A stretch of DNA of 64,000 nt from Minicystis rosea (lineage in GTDB: Bacteria; Myxococcota_A; Polyangia; Polyangiales; Polyangiaceae). The notes under the pieces were generated by a model. It did not search any database. It was given only the letters and a program-made list of their open reading frames with translations, and was not told the origin of the DNA. This document shows, one piece after another, positions 51,723 to 61,078 of this stretch. Where the stretch lies: the NCBI GenBank assembly GCA_001931535.1, contig CP016211.1, positions 8,045,703 through 8,109,702 of the forward strand, read 5' to 3'. Position numbers and translations under genes: made by a program. Position 1 is the stretch's first letter, and the number at the start of each line of letters is the position of its first letter.

Positions 51723-51947
51723 TCAACGATCCGATTCGTCGGCGGGCGGCTTCGCGAGCGTGGCCGCCCGCCGCTCTTCGACGTCGAGACCGGCGAGGAT
51801 CACGGCGCGCAAGCCGTCCGAACGCGTGGCTTGACGGCCGGGGAGCGCATAAAGCGGGAGAAGGGCATCGAGCCGGGCAATGATGGCGGCATCGAGGCGA
51901 ACGGCGACGTGCCCCTTGCGAGAATCTCTTTCATTGTCTCGAGGCAT
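51723..51947 (-). CDS. Small ribbon-helix-helix-like protein, paralogue 1
   Basis: A 74-residue protein with a basic N terminus, a strand-like 'GHVAVRLDAAIIARLDALLP' and a helix pair around 'ATRSDGLRAVILAGLDVEE'. This layout (short beta strand that pairs in a dimer, then two helices) is that of ribbon-helix-helix DNA-binding or antitoxin-like proteins. The ATG at 51947 is chosen because the paralogue starts the same way ('MPR'). A close copy lies 354 bases upstream, at 52301. No toxin gene is adjacent, so a free-standing regulator is the simplest reading. Confidence 0.6.
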   Translation of the reverse strand: MPRDNERDSRKGHVAVRLDAAIIARLDALLPLYALPGRQATRSDGLRAVILAGLDVEERRAATLAKPPADESDR

Positions 51948-52300
51948 GGCGTGGCGACCTACTGCGCGCCGAATCGGCGGCAAATTGGCTGCCCGGCGCG
52001 CGCCCCGGAGCGGGACGCACAGCGCGGCAGCAGCCAGGTCCTCCAGTATCGCTGAACGTCCGTTCCGTGTCATCGTGCGCGGTAGCGCACCTCGGACATT
52101 GTTTGGCAGATCGGGGGCCGGGCTCACCCTTGACGGGCATGTGATCACGCGATCACCGCCCAGATCAAGGCCTTTCATTCACGCGGCACGCGGCCGAGGG
52201 CTCTGTCCGCATCCCGATGCGACGAACGTGAGGCCCGAACCGGCGAAACATGCTGAAAATCTCGGGTGGATCACGGGGTGGTGGGGCCCCGCCGCGTGAA
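51948..52300. other. Spacer between the two RHH paralogues
   Basis: 353 bases with no supported gene. It holds a short dyad 'GTGCGCGGTAGCGCAC' (52075-52090) and 'GTGATCACGCGATCAC' (52141-52156), the latter sharing 'GATCACGCG' with the region upstream of the second paralogue. These may be operators for the small regulators. Confidence 0.35.
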
Positions 52301-52531
52301 TCAAGCGATGGTCTCGTCCGCGTTGCCGCCGGCCTGCGAGAGGCGCGCGGCGCGCCGCTCCTCCTGCTCGAGGCCAGCCAAGATGACGGCGCGCAAACCG
52401 TCCGAGCGCGTCGCGGCGCGACCGGGCAAGGCATAAAGCGGTAGGAGCGCTTCGAGTCTCGCGATGGTCGGCGCGTCGAGCCGTACGGCCACGTGCCCTT
52501 TGGGCAACGCCGGGCCCTTCGAACGAGGCAT
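52301..52531 (-). CDS. Small ribbon-helix-helix-like protein, paralogue 2
   Basis: A 76-residue close relative of the 51723-51947 product: both share 'GHVAVRLDA', 'ARLEALLPLYALPGR' (here Glu; Asp in the other) and 'ATRSDGLRAVILAGL', while termini differ. The start is taken at 52531 ('MPRSKGPALP'), matching the paralogue; a longer form from 52567 is possible. Upstream lies an AT-rich patch with two copies of TATCGTCAAC (52559 and 52598) and a 10-bp inverted repeat (52618-52655), which look regulatory. Divergence is mostly at the ends, so the two may bind related sites. Confidence 0.6.
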   Translation of the reverse strand: MPRSKGPALPKGHVAVRLDAPTIARLEALLPLYALPGRAATRSDGLRAVILAGLEQEERRAARLSQAGGNADETIA

Positions 52532-52558
52532 GGGCGCGAGCATGCTCCGGTCGTGCGT

Positions 52559-52607
52559 TATCGTCAACGCACGATCAGAGTTCGAGCTATCGTGTTTATA
52601 TCGTCAA
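52559..52607 (-). promoter_or_regulatory. AT-rich putative promoter with TTGACG elements
   Basis: The decamer TATCGTCAAC occurs at 52559-52568 and 52598-52607; on the minus strand both read GTTGACGATA, with TTGACG resembling a -35 box, and TATAAA follows the upstream copy. It is the clearest low-GC promoter-like patch here, 28-76 bases before the second RHH gene. Confidence 0.35.
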
Positions 52608-52617
52608 CATCGGTCAT

Positions 52618-52655
52618 TCACGAGAACGATCACGCGCGAATCGAGCCGTTCTCGT
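52618..52655. repeat. 10-bp inverted repeat
   Basis: 'CACGAGAACG' at 52618-52627 is repeated in inverted form at 52646-52655, spacer 18 bases. It lies upstream of the second RHH gene and after the pseudokinase gene; no T tract. Operator or transcript-end stem. Confidence 0.5.
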
Positions 52656-52909
52656 GTACACCGTTCACGGCGTTTCCCGGTGCGCACGCGAACGCGCCGG
52701 GGCGCCCGAGGCGCGGAGAGGCGATGTGGATGATATCGAGTTCGACTCGACCTCTCGAACCCACGAGGCCATTCGACGACCTCGGAGCGAGATGCGGAGA
52801 GTGGCAGTCGACGAGGGCAGCCGATAGGGGCCTTGGGGGTCGGCCGCGCATGATTGGATAGGCGCCTCGGGGCGAGGGCATCCGCGTTTGGGAGCGTGGG
52901 AGATCGCTT
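52656..52909. other. Intergenic region without a supported gene
   Basis: About 250 bases between the RHH promoter region and the pseudokinase stop (the whole gap from 52532 is 378 bases). I see no credible gene in it; the minus-strand frame that would extend through it is Arg/Ser-rich. Confidence 0.4.
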
Positions 52910-54265
52910 TTACGGCGAGACGTCGGCCGCGGAGGCGTCGCTCTTGGGGGCGCCGGCGTCGCCGCGATCGATGCGCAGCGAGACGTCGAGAAAGACGGAT
53001 TGGCCGGCGGTGACCTTGATGGTGCGCTGCTCGTCGGGCGCCTGCGGGTGGCGGAACGTGACGAAGTGCTTGCCGGGCGCGACGGCGATGGGACGACCGA
53101 TGGGGGTCGTGTCGACGATTTGGCCGTCGAGATAGACATCGGCCCAAGGGCGCGCGACGACGCGGATGTAGCCGCGATCGCGCGCACCCGCGGGCGCCAG
53201 GGTGTCCTCGGCGACGCCGTCGCCGGGGGCGCTCTCGTCGCCGGAGGCGAGCAGTCGAATGGAGATGCCGCCGGAGACGATGAGCGCGAGCACGACGGCG
53301 AAGGCGCGCGCGGCGCGAAAGACATCGGGCCCCGCGGGCGCGATGCGGACCTCGGGGACGTCGGTGCCGGCGGGCGCCTTCAAGGCCTCGCCCAAACGCG
53401 CGACGGCGAGTGCGCGCGTCGCCAGCACGGGGATGGGGAGGCGCGTGACGGCGGGGAGCGCTTCGTCGAGCGCGGCCGCGACGGCGCCTGCATCGGGGTA
53501 GCGATCGGCGGGATCTTTGGCGAGGCAGCGCGCGGCGATGCGGGCTACCGCCGGCGGGACGATCGATGGCAGCAAAGCCGGCGCGTCGGTGCGGATGCGC
53601 GTGGCGAGGAGGCGAGGATCGTCGGCGTCGAAGGGGCGCGCGCCGGCGAGCATCTCGTGAAGGAGGACGCCGAGGGACCAGACGTCGGAGCGCGTCGTGG
53701 CCGGGTCGCCGAGGATCTGCTCGGGCGCGAGGTACGAGGGCGGCGTCGGGCTCTCGGTGCGCGGCGCCTCGGCGAGGACGTCGTCGCCGTCGGCGCCGAT
53801 GGCCGCGGTGAAGTCGACGAGGAGCACGCGGCCACGCGCGGTGATGGCCACGGCCGCGGCCGAGACGGCGCGGTGGATGATGCCGCGCTCGTGGACGTGG
53901 GCGAGCGCGCGGGCGACCGAGAGGGCCAGCGCGACGGCTACGTCGACGGTGACGCGCGCGTCGCGGAGGACGTCCTCGAGCGAGATGCCGCGCGCGTCTT
54001 CGAGCACGAGGTAGAACGTGTCGGGCCCGCGCTCGACGTCGTGCAGGCGGAGGATGCTCTCGTGATCGAGGCGCCCGAGGACGGCGGCCTCGCGCTCGAG
54101 ATCGGCGGCGAACGGCGAGTCGATGGAGACCGTCGGCTTGAGGGCCTTGATCAAGACGGTGCGATCGAGACGGCGATGCTCGGCGCGGTACGTGATCGTG
54201 AACGCACGGGTCTCGAGGGTCTCGAGGACGGCGTACGATCCGAAATCGGGAGGGGCTGCGGACAC
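52910..54265 (-). CDS. PEGA-domain Ser/Thr kinase homologue, probable pseudokinase
   Basis: A 451-residue protein. Residues 1-270 have the Hanks-type kinase fold, with the VAIK Lys ('RTVLIKALKP'), the helix-C Glu ('EREAAVLGRLDHESILRLHD'), the APE motif ('SYLAPEQIL') and 'RSDVWSLGVLLHEMLAG'. But the catalytic loop reads 'IIHRAVSAAAVAI', where HRDxKxxN is required: Asp, Lys and Asn are all replaced. DFG is DFT, and no Gly-rich loop is visible. A transmembrane helix ('AFAVVLALIVSGGISIRLLA') and a C-terminal PEGA domain ('DVYLDGQIVDTTPIGRPIAV') follow. So it probably binds or scaffolds rather than phosphorylates. It begins 12 bases after the iPGM-like gene, in one operon. Confidence 0.85.
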   Translation of the reverse strand: MSAAPPDFGSYAVLETLETRAFTITYRAEHRRLDRTVLIKALKPTVSIDSPFAADLEREAAVLGRLDHESILRLHDVERGPDTFYLVLEDARGISLEDVLRDARVTVDVAVALALSVARALAHVHERGIIHRAVSAAAVAITARGRVLLVDFTAAIGADGDDVLAEAPRTESPTPPSYLAPEQILGDPATTRSDVWSLGVLLHEMLAGARPFDADDPRLLATRIRTDAPALLPSIVPPAVARIAARCLAKDPADRYPDAGAVAAALDEALPAVTRLPIPVLATRALAVARLGEALKAPAGTDVPEVRIAPAGPDVFRAARAFAVVLALIVSGGISIRLLASGDESAPGDGVAEDTLAPAGARDRGYIRVVARPWADVYLDGQIVDTTPIGRPIAVAPGKHFVTFRHPQAPDEQRTIKVTAGQSVFLDVSLRIDRGDAGAPKSDASAADVSP

Positions 54266-54277
54266 GGCGCGGGCGCT

Positions 54278-55903
54278 TCAGCGCTCGAAGAGCGAACGGC
54301 CGGTCATGGCCTCGGGCCGCGGCAGGCCGAGCAGATCGAGCATGGTGGGGGCGACGTCGGCGAGCCGGCCGGAGGCGGCGAGCTTGGCGTCGCGATCGCT
54401 TTCGTTCACGTAGTAGAGGGGGACCGCGTTCGGGGTGTTGGCGGGGCTCGGCTGGCCCTTGTTGTCCTTCATCTGCTCGGCGTTGCCGTGCGCGGCGGTG
54501 ACGAAGAGGGCGCCGCCGGCCGCGCGCACGGCGGCGAGGATGGCGCCGAGACCGGCGTCGACGGCCTCCACGGCGCGCGTCGTGGCCACGAGATCGCCGG
54601 TGTGCGCGACGGCGTCGACGTTGGCGAAATGGACGAGGATGAAGTCGTGCTTGCCGGCCTCGATGGCCGCGACGGCCTGCTTCGCGACCTCGGCGGCGCT
54701 CATCTCGGGCTTCTTCGCGAAGGTGGGGACGTCGCGCGGAGAGGGGACGATAGTGCGATCTTCACCCGTGAAAGCAGCCTCGCGACCGCCGCTGAAGAAG
54801 CGGGTCACGTGCGGCGCCTTCTCGCTCTCGCCGCAGCGGAGCTGGGTGAGGCCCGCCTCGGCGATCACTTCGCCGAACGTGGCCGGCACGGGCTCGATGG
54901 GGAACGCGACCTCCGCTTCGAGCGTGGGATCGTAGCTCGTCATGGTCGCGTACACGTGCTTGATGAAGACGATCACCGGCTTGTCGCGATCGGTGAGCAT
55001 CTTCTCCTCCACCTCGAGCGGCACGTTCTGTCGCTTGAACATGGCGGAGAGCTGGCGCAGGCCATCACCGCGGAGGTTCCACGCGAGGCCGTTCTCTTCG
55101 CCGAACCAGCGCCAAGTGCGATCGCCTTGGTTGAAGTCGCACATGAAGCTGCCCTTCATTCCGGTGTAATCGGCGATGCGCGTGGGCTCGACGAGGTCGT
55201 CGGACTTACCGCTGTCGTAGGCTTTGCCGAGCGCTTCTTGGTAGCGATCGACGCGCGGCGCGGGGCCGCGGACGATGGCGTTGTACACGAGCTGCGTGCG
55301 GTCCCAGCGGCCGTCGCGATCGAGCGCGTAGCTGCGGCCGGCGATGGTGCCGATGGCGCCTTTGCGGCCGCGATCGAGGTGGGCTTCCAGGCGATCGAGG
55401 TAGACGCCGGCGCTTCGCGGCGGCGTGTCGCGGCCGTCGAGGAAGGCGTGGACGACGACGGGGACCTCTTCGAAGGCCGCGGCGTCGATGATCTCGAAGA
55501 GATGCTTCATCGAGGCTTGCGCCGTGCTCTCGGAGAGCACGCCGAAGAGGTGGAGGCGCGCGCTGAAGTGGTGCTTGGCGATCTGGACCGACTGCGCGAT
55601 GACCGGGTTCGCGCGGAAGGTGGCGTCGGTGATGGTGGCGTCGATCCGCGTGATGGGCGCAGGCGGAACGCGGCCGGCGCCGAGCACGCGGTGCGCGAGG
55701 AAACCGTCGCCGGCTTGGCCCTTGGCGAGGCCGATGTCGGGCCCGCTCGCGCCCAGCGACGTGTGCGGATGCGTGGCAAGCGCGTCGAGCGTGGGCGTCG
55801 CCGCGAGGCGAACCGCGTTGCCCTCGCGCTCGGCGCGCTCACCGAGCCCGTCGACGACGCAGAGGACGAGCGGACGCGGGCGCGGCGGAACGGGGGCGGT
55901 CAT
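54278..55903 (-). CDS. gpmI: iPGM (GpmI) family protein with altered active site
   Basis: A 541-residue member of the cofactor-independent phosphoglycerate mutase family: 'LCVVDGLGERAEREGNAV', 'FLDGRDTPPRSAGVYL', 'GRSYALDRDGRWDRTQ' and 'FANVDAVAHTGD' fit the fold. Several catalytic places are changed. 'GQMGNSEVGH' becomes 'GQAGDGFLAH', losing the phosphorylated Ser. The His of 'GGVHSH' is Gln ('STAQAS'). 'TADHGNAE' becomes 'TAAHGNAE', losing a metal Asp. 'HTxNPVP' becomes 'NTPNAVP'. Other ligands (first Asp, DGRD, the later D...H pair) remain. It is therefore unlikely to be the working glycolytic mutase. It stands directly before the pseudokinase gene. Confidence 0.75.
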   Translation of the reverse strand: MTAPVPPRPRPLVLCVVDGLGERAEREGNAVRLAATPTLDALATHPHTSLGASGPDIGLAKGQAGDGFLAHRVLGAGRVPPAPITRIDATITDATFRANPVIAQSVQIAKHHFSARLHLFGVLSESTAQASMKHLFEIIDAAAFEEVPVVVHAFLDGRDTPPRSAGVYLDRLEAHLDRGRKGAIGTIAGRSYALDRDGRWDRTQLVYNAIVRGPAPRVDRYQEALGKAYDSGKSDDLVEPTRIADYTGMKGSFMCDFNQGDRTWRWFGEENGLAWNLRGDGLRQLSAMFKRQNVPLEVEEKMLTDRDKPVIVFIKHVYATMTSYDPTLEAEVAFPIEPVPATFGEVIAEAGLTQLRCGESEKAPHVTRFFSGGREAAFTGEDRTIVPSPRDVPTFAKKPEMSAAEVAKQAVAAIEAGKHDFILVHFANVDAVAHTGDLVATTRAVEAVDAGLGAILAAVRAAGGALFVTAAHGNAEQMKDNKGQPSPANTPNAVPLYYVNESDRDAKLAASGRLADVAPTMLDLLGLPRPEAMTGRSLFER

Positions 55904-56079
55904 GGCGGGAATCTACAACGAACGGGACGGCGTTCGCCCGTGCTTTGGCACACCGATGCGCACCGTGCGAGAGCGCCCGAAATGCAGGCTCGGATGGCGA
56001 TCACCCACGTGACGGGGCGTCGGATGCGAATCGAGCTCGAGATCGGGAAGCGTGAAGCGCGGCGGAGGCGTGGGCCGCG

Positions 56080-56622
56080 CTACGGACAGACGCAGAAGCC
56101 GTTGGAGCCCACCGCCTGACAGAAGCCGACGTTGGGCTTTCCACAGGTCGCGGAGCACCAGCCGAGGCAGAGGACCAGGCTGCCCACGAAGTCGCTCGGA
56201 TCGCACGGGACCGAGAGCGGGATGCACACGGAACCGCTCGACGACGAGCTGCTCGAAGAGGAGCTGCTCGATGAAGAGCTCGAGGACGAGGAGCTCGAAG
56301 AGCTGCTCGACGATGAAGAGCTCGAGGACGAGGAGCTCGAAGAGCTGCTCGATGACGAGGTCGTGCCGCTGCTCGACGATGCGGTGCCGCTGCTCGACGA
56401 TGCGGTGCCGCTCGAGCTGGTCGCGGTGCCGCTCGAGGAGGTGGCGTCACCCGAGGACGAGCTGCCCGTATCGCTGCCCGTGCTCGGCGCGCCGCCTGCT
56501 GGTCCATTGCCGCCGGCGTTGCCGCCGCCATAACCACCGATTCCGATGTCGCCTCCCTGAGCACAGCTCGAGACGATGACGACACCGAAGAGCAAGGGCG
56601 CGATAAGGACGAAGCGGTTCAT
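56080..56622 (-). CDS. Poly-serine lipoprotein
   Basis: A 180-residue lipoprotein (lipobox 'VSSC', Cys20). A Gly-rich segment is followed by five 'SSSSG'-type units and then 41 consecutive serines (codons 56358 to 56236), and a compact C-terminal domain with eight Cys ('CIPLSVPCDPSDF', 'CLGWCSATCGKP', 'GFCQAV', 'GFCVC') that should be disulphide-bonded. The DNA contains in-frame tandem repeats of 42 and 21 bp. All six-fold Ser codon types are mixed, so selection seems to keep serine while avoiding pure homopolymers. The serine tract probably acts as a flexible stalk. Function unknown. Confidence 0.8.
   Translation of the reverse strand: MNRFVLIAPLLFGVVIVSSCAQGGDIGIGGYGGGNAGGNGPAGGAPSTGSDTGSSSSGDATSSSGTATSSSGTASSSSGTASSSSGTTSSSSSSSSSSSSSSSSSSSSSSSSSSSSSSSSSSSSSSSSSGSVCIPLSVPCDPSDFVGSLVLCLGWCSATCGKPNVGFCQAVGSNGFCVCP
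56270..56404. repeat. In-frame tandem repeats in the poly-serine gene
   Basis: A 42-bp unit (56270-56311 and 56312-56353, one mismatch at the end) and a 21-bp unit (56363-56383 and 56384-56404, identical, third partial). Lengths are multiples of three, so copy-number change keeps the frame; the 42-bp unit adds 14 serines. Confidence 0.85.
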
Positions 56623-56682
56623 GGCCGGCGGGGATTGTCTCAGGGATCGCCGGGAAAGTGAAATGACTCCGCGAGGTAAACC

Positions 56683-58083
56683 TCAAACAGCAGCCATGAT
56701 TTCTTCCACCGCGGCGGCCTCCTTCGGCACGCTGCGCGTCAAAACCTCGGGCTCATCATCTGTACAGAGGACGTCGTCCTCGATGCGGATTCCACGCACA
56801 TCCGCGTATTTTGCGAGGACGTCGCGGACGAGGTCGGCCCCGACCGGGCCGGTGATGGCGTCATCCGCGAGGATGGCGGGCACCTGGTAGAAGCCAGGCT
56901 CGATGGTGACGGCCATGCCGGGGGCGAGGTCGCGGTCCATGCGGAGGTAGGCGTCGCCGAAGCGCGAGGAGCGGGTCCGGCCGGGCGCGTAGCCGGCGCG
57001 ATCGCCGAGATCTTCCATGTCGTGCACGTCGAGGCCGAGGAGATGGCCGATGCCGTGCGGGAAGAAGATCGCGGCCGCGCCCCGCTCCAGGAGGCCGTCA
57101 ACGTCGCCGCGGAAGATGCCGAGATCCCGCAGGCCTTCGACGATGATGCGCTTGGCCGTCTCGTGGATGTCGCGGTAGCGGACGCCCGGGCGGACCTTGG
57201 CGACGCAGGCCTTCTGGGCTGCGAGGACGACGTCGTAGATGGCGCGCTGGGTGGGCGAGAAGCGGCCGCTCACGGGCCAGACACGGGTGATGTCGCCGGC
57301 CCACCCTTCGGGCGTCTCGCCGCCGACGTCGGCGAGGAGGAGATCGCCCGGCGCGATCGGGTTCTTGTGGGTCTCGTTGTGGAGGACCTCGCCGTGCACG
57401 GTGACGATGGGACCATACGCGTCCTCGAGGCCGTGACGGCGCAGCTCGCCGAGCATGGCGCCCGCGATCTCGGCCTCGGTGCGAGCACCGCGCGTGGCGC
57501 GCATGCCGGCGATGTGCGCGCCCGCGCTCAACGCGCCGATGGCGCGGAGCTGATCGACGGCAGCGGCGTCGTGCTCGAGGCGAAGCGCGATCATGGCATC
57601 GGCGAGCGCCGCGTCCGGCGTGCCCGCCGCGAGCGCGGGGCCGGAGCACGGCTCGACGACGCGACCGAGGCGCGCAGTGAGCCAAGCAGAGCTCTGCGCA
57701 TCGTTGGTCGGGAGCGTAGCGACCGGGGCAGAAGCTTTGCGAAGGGCAGCGTCGAGATCGGCGAGCGGGCGAACGTCGTCGAGGCCGAGCGCATCACGCA
57801 GCTCGGAAAATGAAGGCCGAGGGCCGTGCCAGAGCGCATCGTCGGGCTCGGGCGGCTCGGCGAAGAGCGTGGCCGCTCCGCCTGCGAAGAGGAGCGCGGC
57901 GCCGGGGATGTGGTCGCCGACAAAATAGAGAAAGTGGCTCGCGGCGCGGAAGGGATAGCGGTTCGCGCGGTAGTTGCGCGAGCGCGGGAGGCCAGCGGCG
58001 AGGAGCACGGGCCCGGGGAAGGCGGTCATCAGCGCGCGGCGGCGCGCGACGAATGCGGACGCGGGAGTCCTGGGAGCAGCCAT
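56683..58083 (-). CDS. pepP: Aminopeptidase P family (Xaa-Pro) protein
   Basis: A 466-residue M24 peptidase. The N-terminal 190 residues form the creatinase-like domain ('ASHFLYFVGDHIPGAALLFA'). The catalytic pita-bread domain holds all five metal ligands: Asp in 'LLLADVGGE', Asp in 'WAGDITRVWPV', His in 'FFPHGIGHLLGLDVHD', Glu in 'VTIEPGFY' and Glu in 'RIEDDVLCTD'. It removes an N-terminal residue linked to Pro, usually with two Mn ions. No signal peptide, so cytoplasmic. Start ATG at 58083 ('MAAPRTPASAF'). It is divergent from the GNAT gene. Confidence 0.9.
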   Translation of the reverse strand: MAAPRTPASAFVARRRALMTAFPGPVLLAAGLPRSRNYRANRYPFRAASHFLYFVGDHIPGAALLFAGGAATLFAEPPEPDDALWHGPRPSFSELRDALGLDDVRPLADLDAALRKASAPVATLPTNDAQSSAWLTARLGRVVEPCSGPALAAGTPDAALADAMIALRLEHDAAAVDQLRAIGALSAGAHIAGMRATRGARTEAEIAGAMLGELRRHGLEDAYGPIVTVHGEVLHNETHKNPIAPGDLLLADVGGETPEGWAGDITRVWPVSGRFSPTQRAIYDVVLAAQKACVAKVRPGVRYRDIHETAKRIIVEGLRDLGIFRGDVDGLLERGAAAIFFPHGIGHLLGLDVHDMEDLGDRAGYAPGRTRSSRFGDAYLRMDRDLAPGMAVTIEPGFYQVPAILADDAITGPVGADLVRDVLAKYADVRGIRIEDDVLCTDDEPEVLTRSVPKEAAAVEEIMAAV

Positions 58084-58268
58084 GGTCAGCGCAGTATACC
58101 GGCCCTCCGACGGGCGCACGCACGAACGCGAACGCGCTGGATTCGCGGAGCGCACGAGCGCGCCGATCCGGTTCCGCGCGCACGGACGCGGCTCCCGCGC
58201 AGGCATCGAGCGGCCGGAAGCGCACGGTCGCTGCACGCCTCGCGGCGGAGTCGTGTTAATGAGCAGAC

Positions 58269-58826
58269 ATGGAGCAAGAGACCGCAGCGCCGCTCCCGAT
58301 CCGGAGGATCCGTGTGTCCGGCGGTGATGCGGACGCGTATGCGCGGCACATCGTCGCGCACATGGCCGAGTCCGGCCGCGCGGGCATGCCGCACTTCGCG
58401 CTCTCGCGCACGTGGGTGCAGGACGAGATCCGCGCGAGCCTCATCATGCGCATTTCGAAGGCGCTCGACGAGCCGCTCTGGGGTCGCGCATGGGGTCTGT
58501 TCGCGGAGGACGGCACCATGGTCGGCCACGTGGAGCTTCGCGGCGGCCGCGTGCCGGCCGAGATGCACCGCGCGACGCTGGGCATGGGGATCATGCGCGC
58601 GCACACGGCGCAGGGGCACGGGCGCCGGCTGATCGAGACGACGGTGAAGTGGGCCCGCGAAGAGGCCGAGCTCGAGTGGATCGACCTCGGCGTCTTCGCC
58701 GACAACGCCCCCGCGCGGAAGCTGTACCAGCGGATGGGCTTCGTGGAGATCGGGACGCGCCGGGACGCGTTCCACCTCGACTCGGGGGTGAAGGTGGACG
58801 ACGTGCTGATGGTGCTCCGCCTGTGA
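58269..58826 (+). CDS. GNAT-family N-acetyltransferase
   Basis: A 185-residue acetyltransferase: 'RATLGMGIMRAHTAQGHGRR' is the acetyl-CoA binding loop (Q/RxxGxG/A), followed by 'EWIDLGVFADNAPARKLYQR' and 'MGFVEIGTRRDAFH', the typical end of the RimI/RimJ-like fold. Substrate unknown. The last 13 codons lie inside a 129-bp tandem duplication that continues to the end of ptsI, so a copy of its 3' end follows it. The start at 58269 gives a full-length fold. Confidence 0.85.
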   Translation: MEQETAAPLPIRRIRVSGGDADAYARHIVAHMAESGRAGMPHFALSRTWVQDEIRASLIMRISKALDEPLWGRAWGLFAEDGTMVGHVELRGGRVPAEMHRATLGMGIMRAHTAQGHGRRLIETTVKWAREEAELEWIDLGVFADNAPARKLYQRMGFVEIGTRRDAFHLDSGVKVDDVLMVLRL

Positions 58827-58840
58827 GGCGCGCGCAGGCA

Positions 58841-58875
58841 ATCGTTTGACCTCCAAAGGTTGGAGCTCAAACGAT
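58841..58875. terminator. Hairpin terminator, copy 1 (GNAT side)
   Basis: Inverted repeat of 16 bp with one mismatch and a 3-base loop; arms 'ATCGTTTGACCTCCAA' and 'TTGGAGCTCAAACGAT'. No T tract. It probably ends the GNAT transcript; the reverse strand also folds. Confidence 0.6.
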
Positions 58876-58969
58876 CTGGACACCGACCGTCGGCGTCACG
58901 CTTCGCCGGAGAGCAGGTGAAGGTGGATGACGTGCTGATGGTGCTCCGCCTGTGAGGCGCGCGCAGGGA

Positions 58970-59004
58970 ATCGTTTGACCTCCAAAGGTTGGAGCTCAAA
59001 CGAT
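58970..59004. terminator. Hairpin terminator, copy 2 (ptsI side)
   Basis: Exact copy of the stem-loop at 58841-58875, made by the 129-bp duplication. It is 20 bases after the ptsI stop and so is placed to end the PTS operon. Confidence 0.6.
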
Positions 59005-59024
59005 CTGGACACCGACCGTCGGCG

Positions 59025-60793
<1,769 letters not shown>

Positions 60794-60797
<4 letters not shown>

Positions 60798-61078
60798 TCC
60801 GGCTCCCCGAAGCGATCGGCGACGAGTCGACCAATGGCGTCGACCGCGGGCCGCGCTTCCGCGCCGCGGGCCACCACTTCGATCGTGGTGCCCTGCGAGC
60901 CACAGAGCAGGAGCACACCCATGACGCTCTTGGCGTTCGCCGCCTGCCCGTCGGGACCGGAGACGGTGACATCGCACGGGTAGCGAGAAGCAAGCTGAAC
61001 GAGCTTCATCGCCGCACGCGCGTGCAGTCCTTTGACGTTGATGATCGTGAATCGACCCGAGGCCGTGTCGTCGCTCAA
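60794..61078 (-). CDS. ptsH: Phosphocarrier protein HPr
   Basis: A 94-residue HPr: 'INVKGLHARAAMKLVQLASR' carries the phosphorylated His (His15 type), and 'ANAKSVMGVLLLCGSQGTTI' the regulatory Ser (Ser46 type) that HPr kinase modifies, so both sites of control are present. The start is a TTG at 61078 with GGGGGAG five bases before it; it overlaps the rapZ stop (TTGA), and its own stop overlaps the ptsI GTG. This chain of overlaps supports the unusual start. HPr links Enzyme I to IIA here and to regulation through HprK. Confidence 0.92.

Noticed and set aside
51723..52178. Longer version of the first RHH-like protein (151 residues)
   Set aside because: The extra N-terminal part is Arg/Pro-rich, and the paralogue begins at the equivalent of residue 78 of this frame.
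53000..56119. A 1039-residue open frame on the plus strand opposite the pseudokinase and iPGM-like genes
   Set aside because: It crosses two real genes and the gap between them, and is Gly/Arg/Asp-rich with no family match.
56132..56533. An acidic Glu/Leu/Asp-repeat frame opposite the poly-serine gene
   Set aside because: It is the antisense reading of the serine repeats; the other strand has a signal peptide and a Cys-rich domain.
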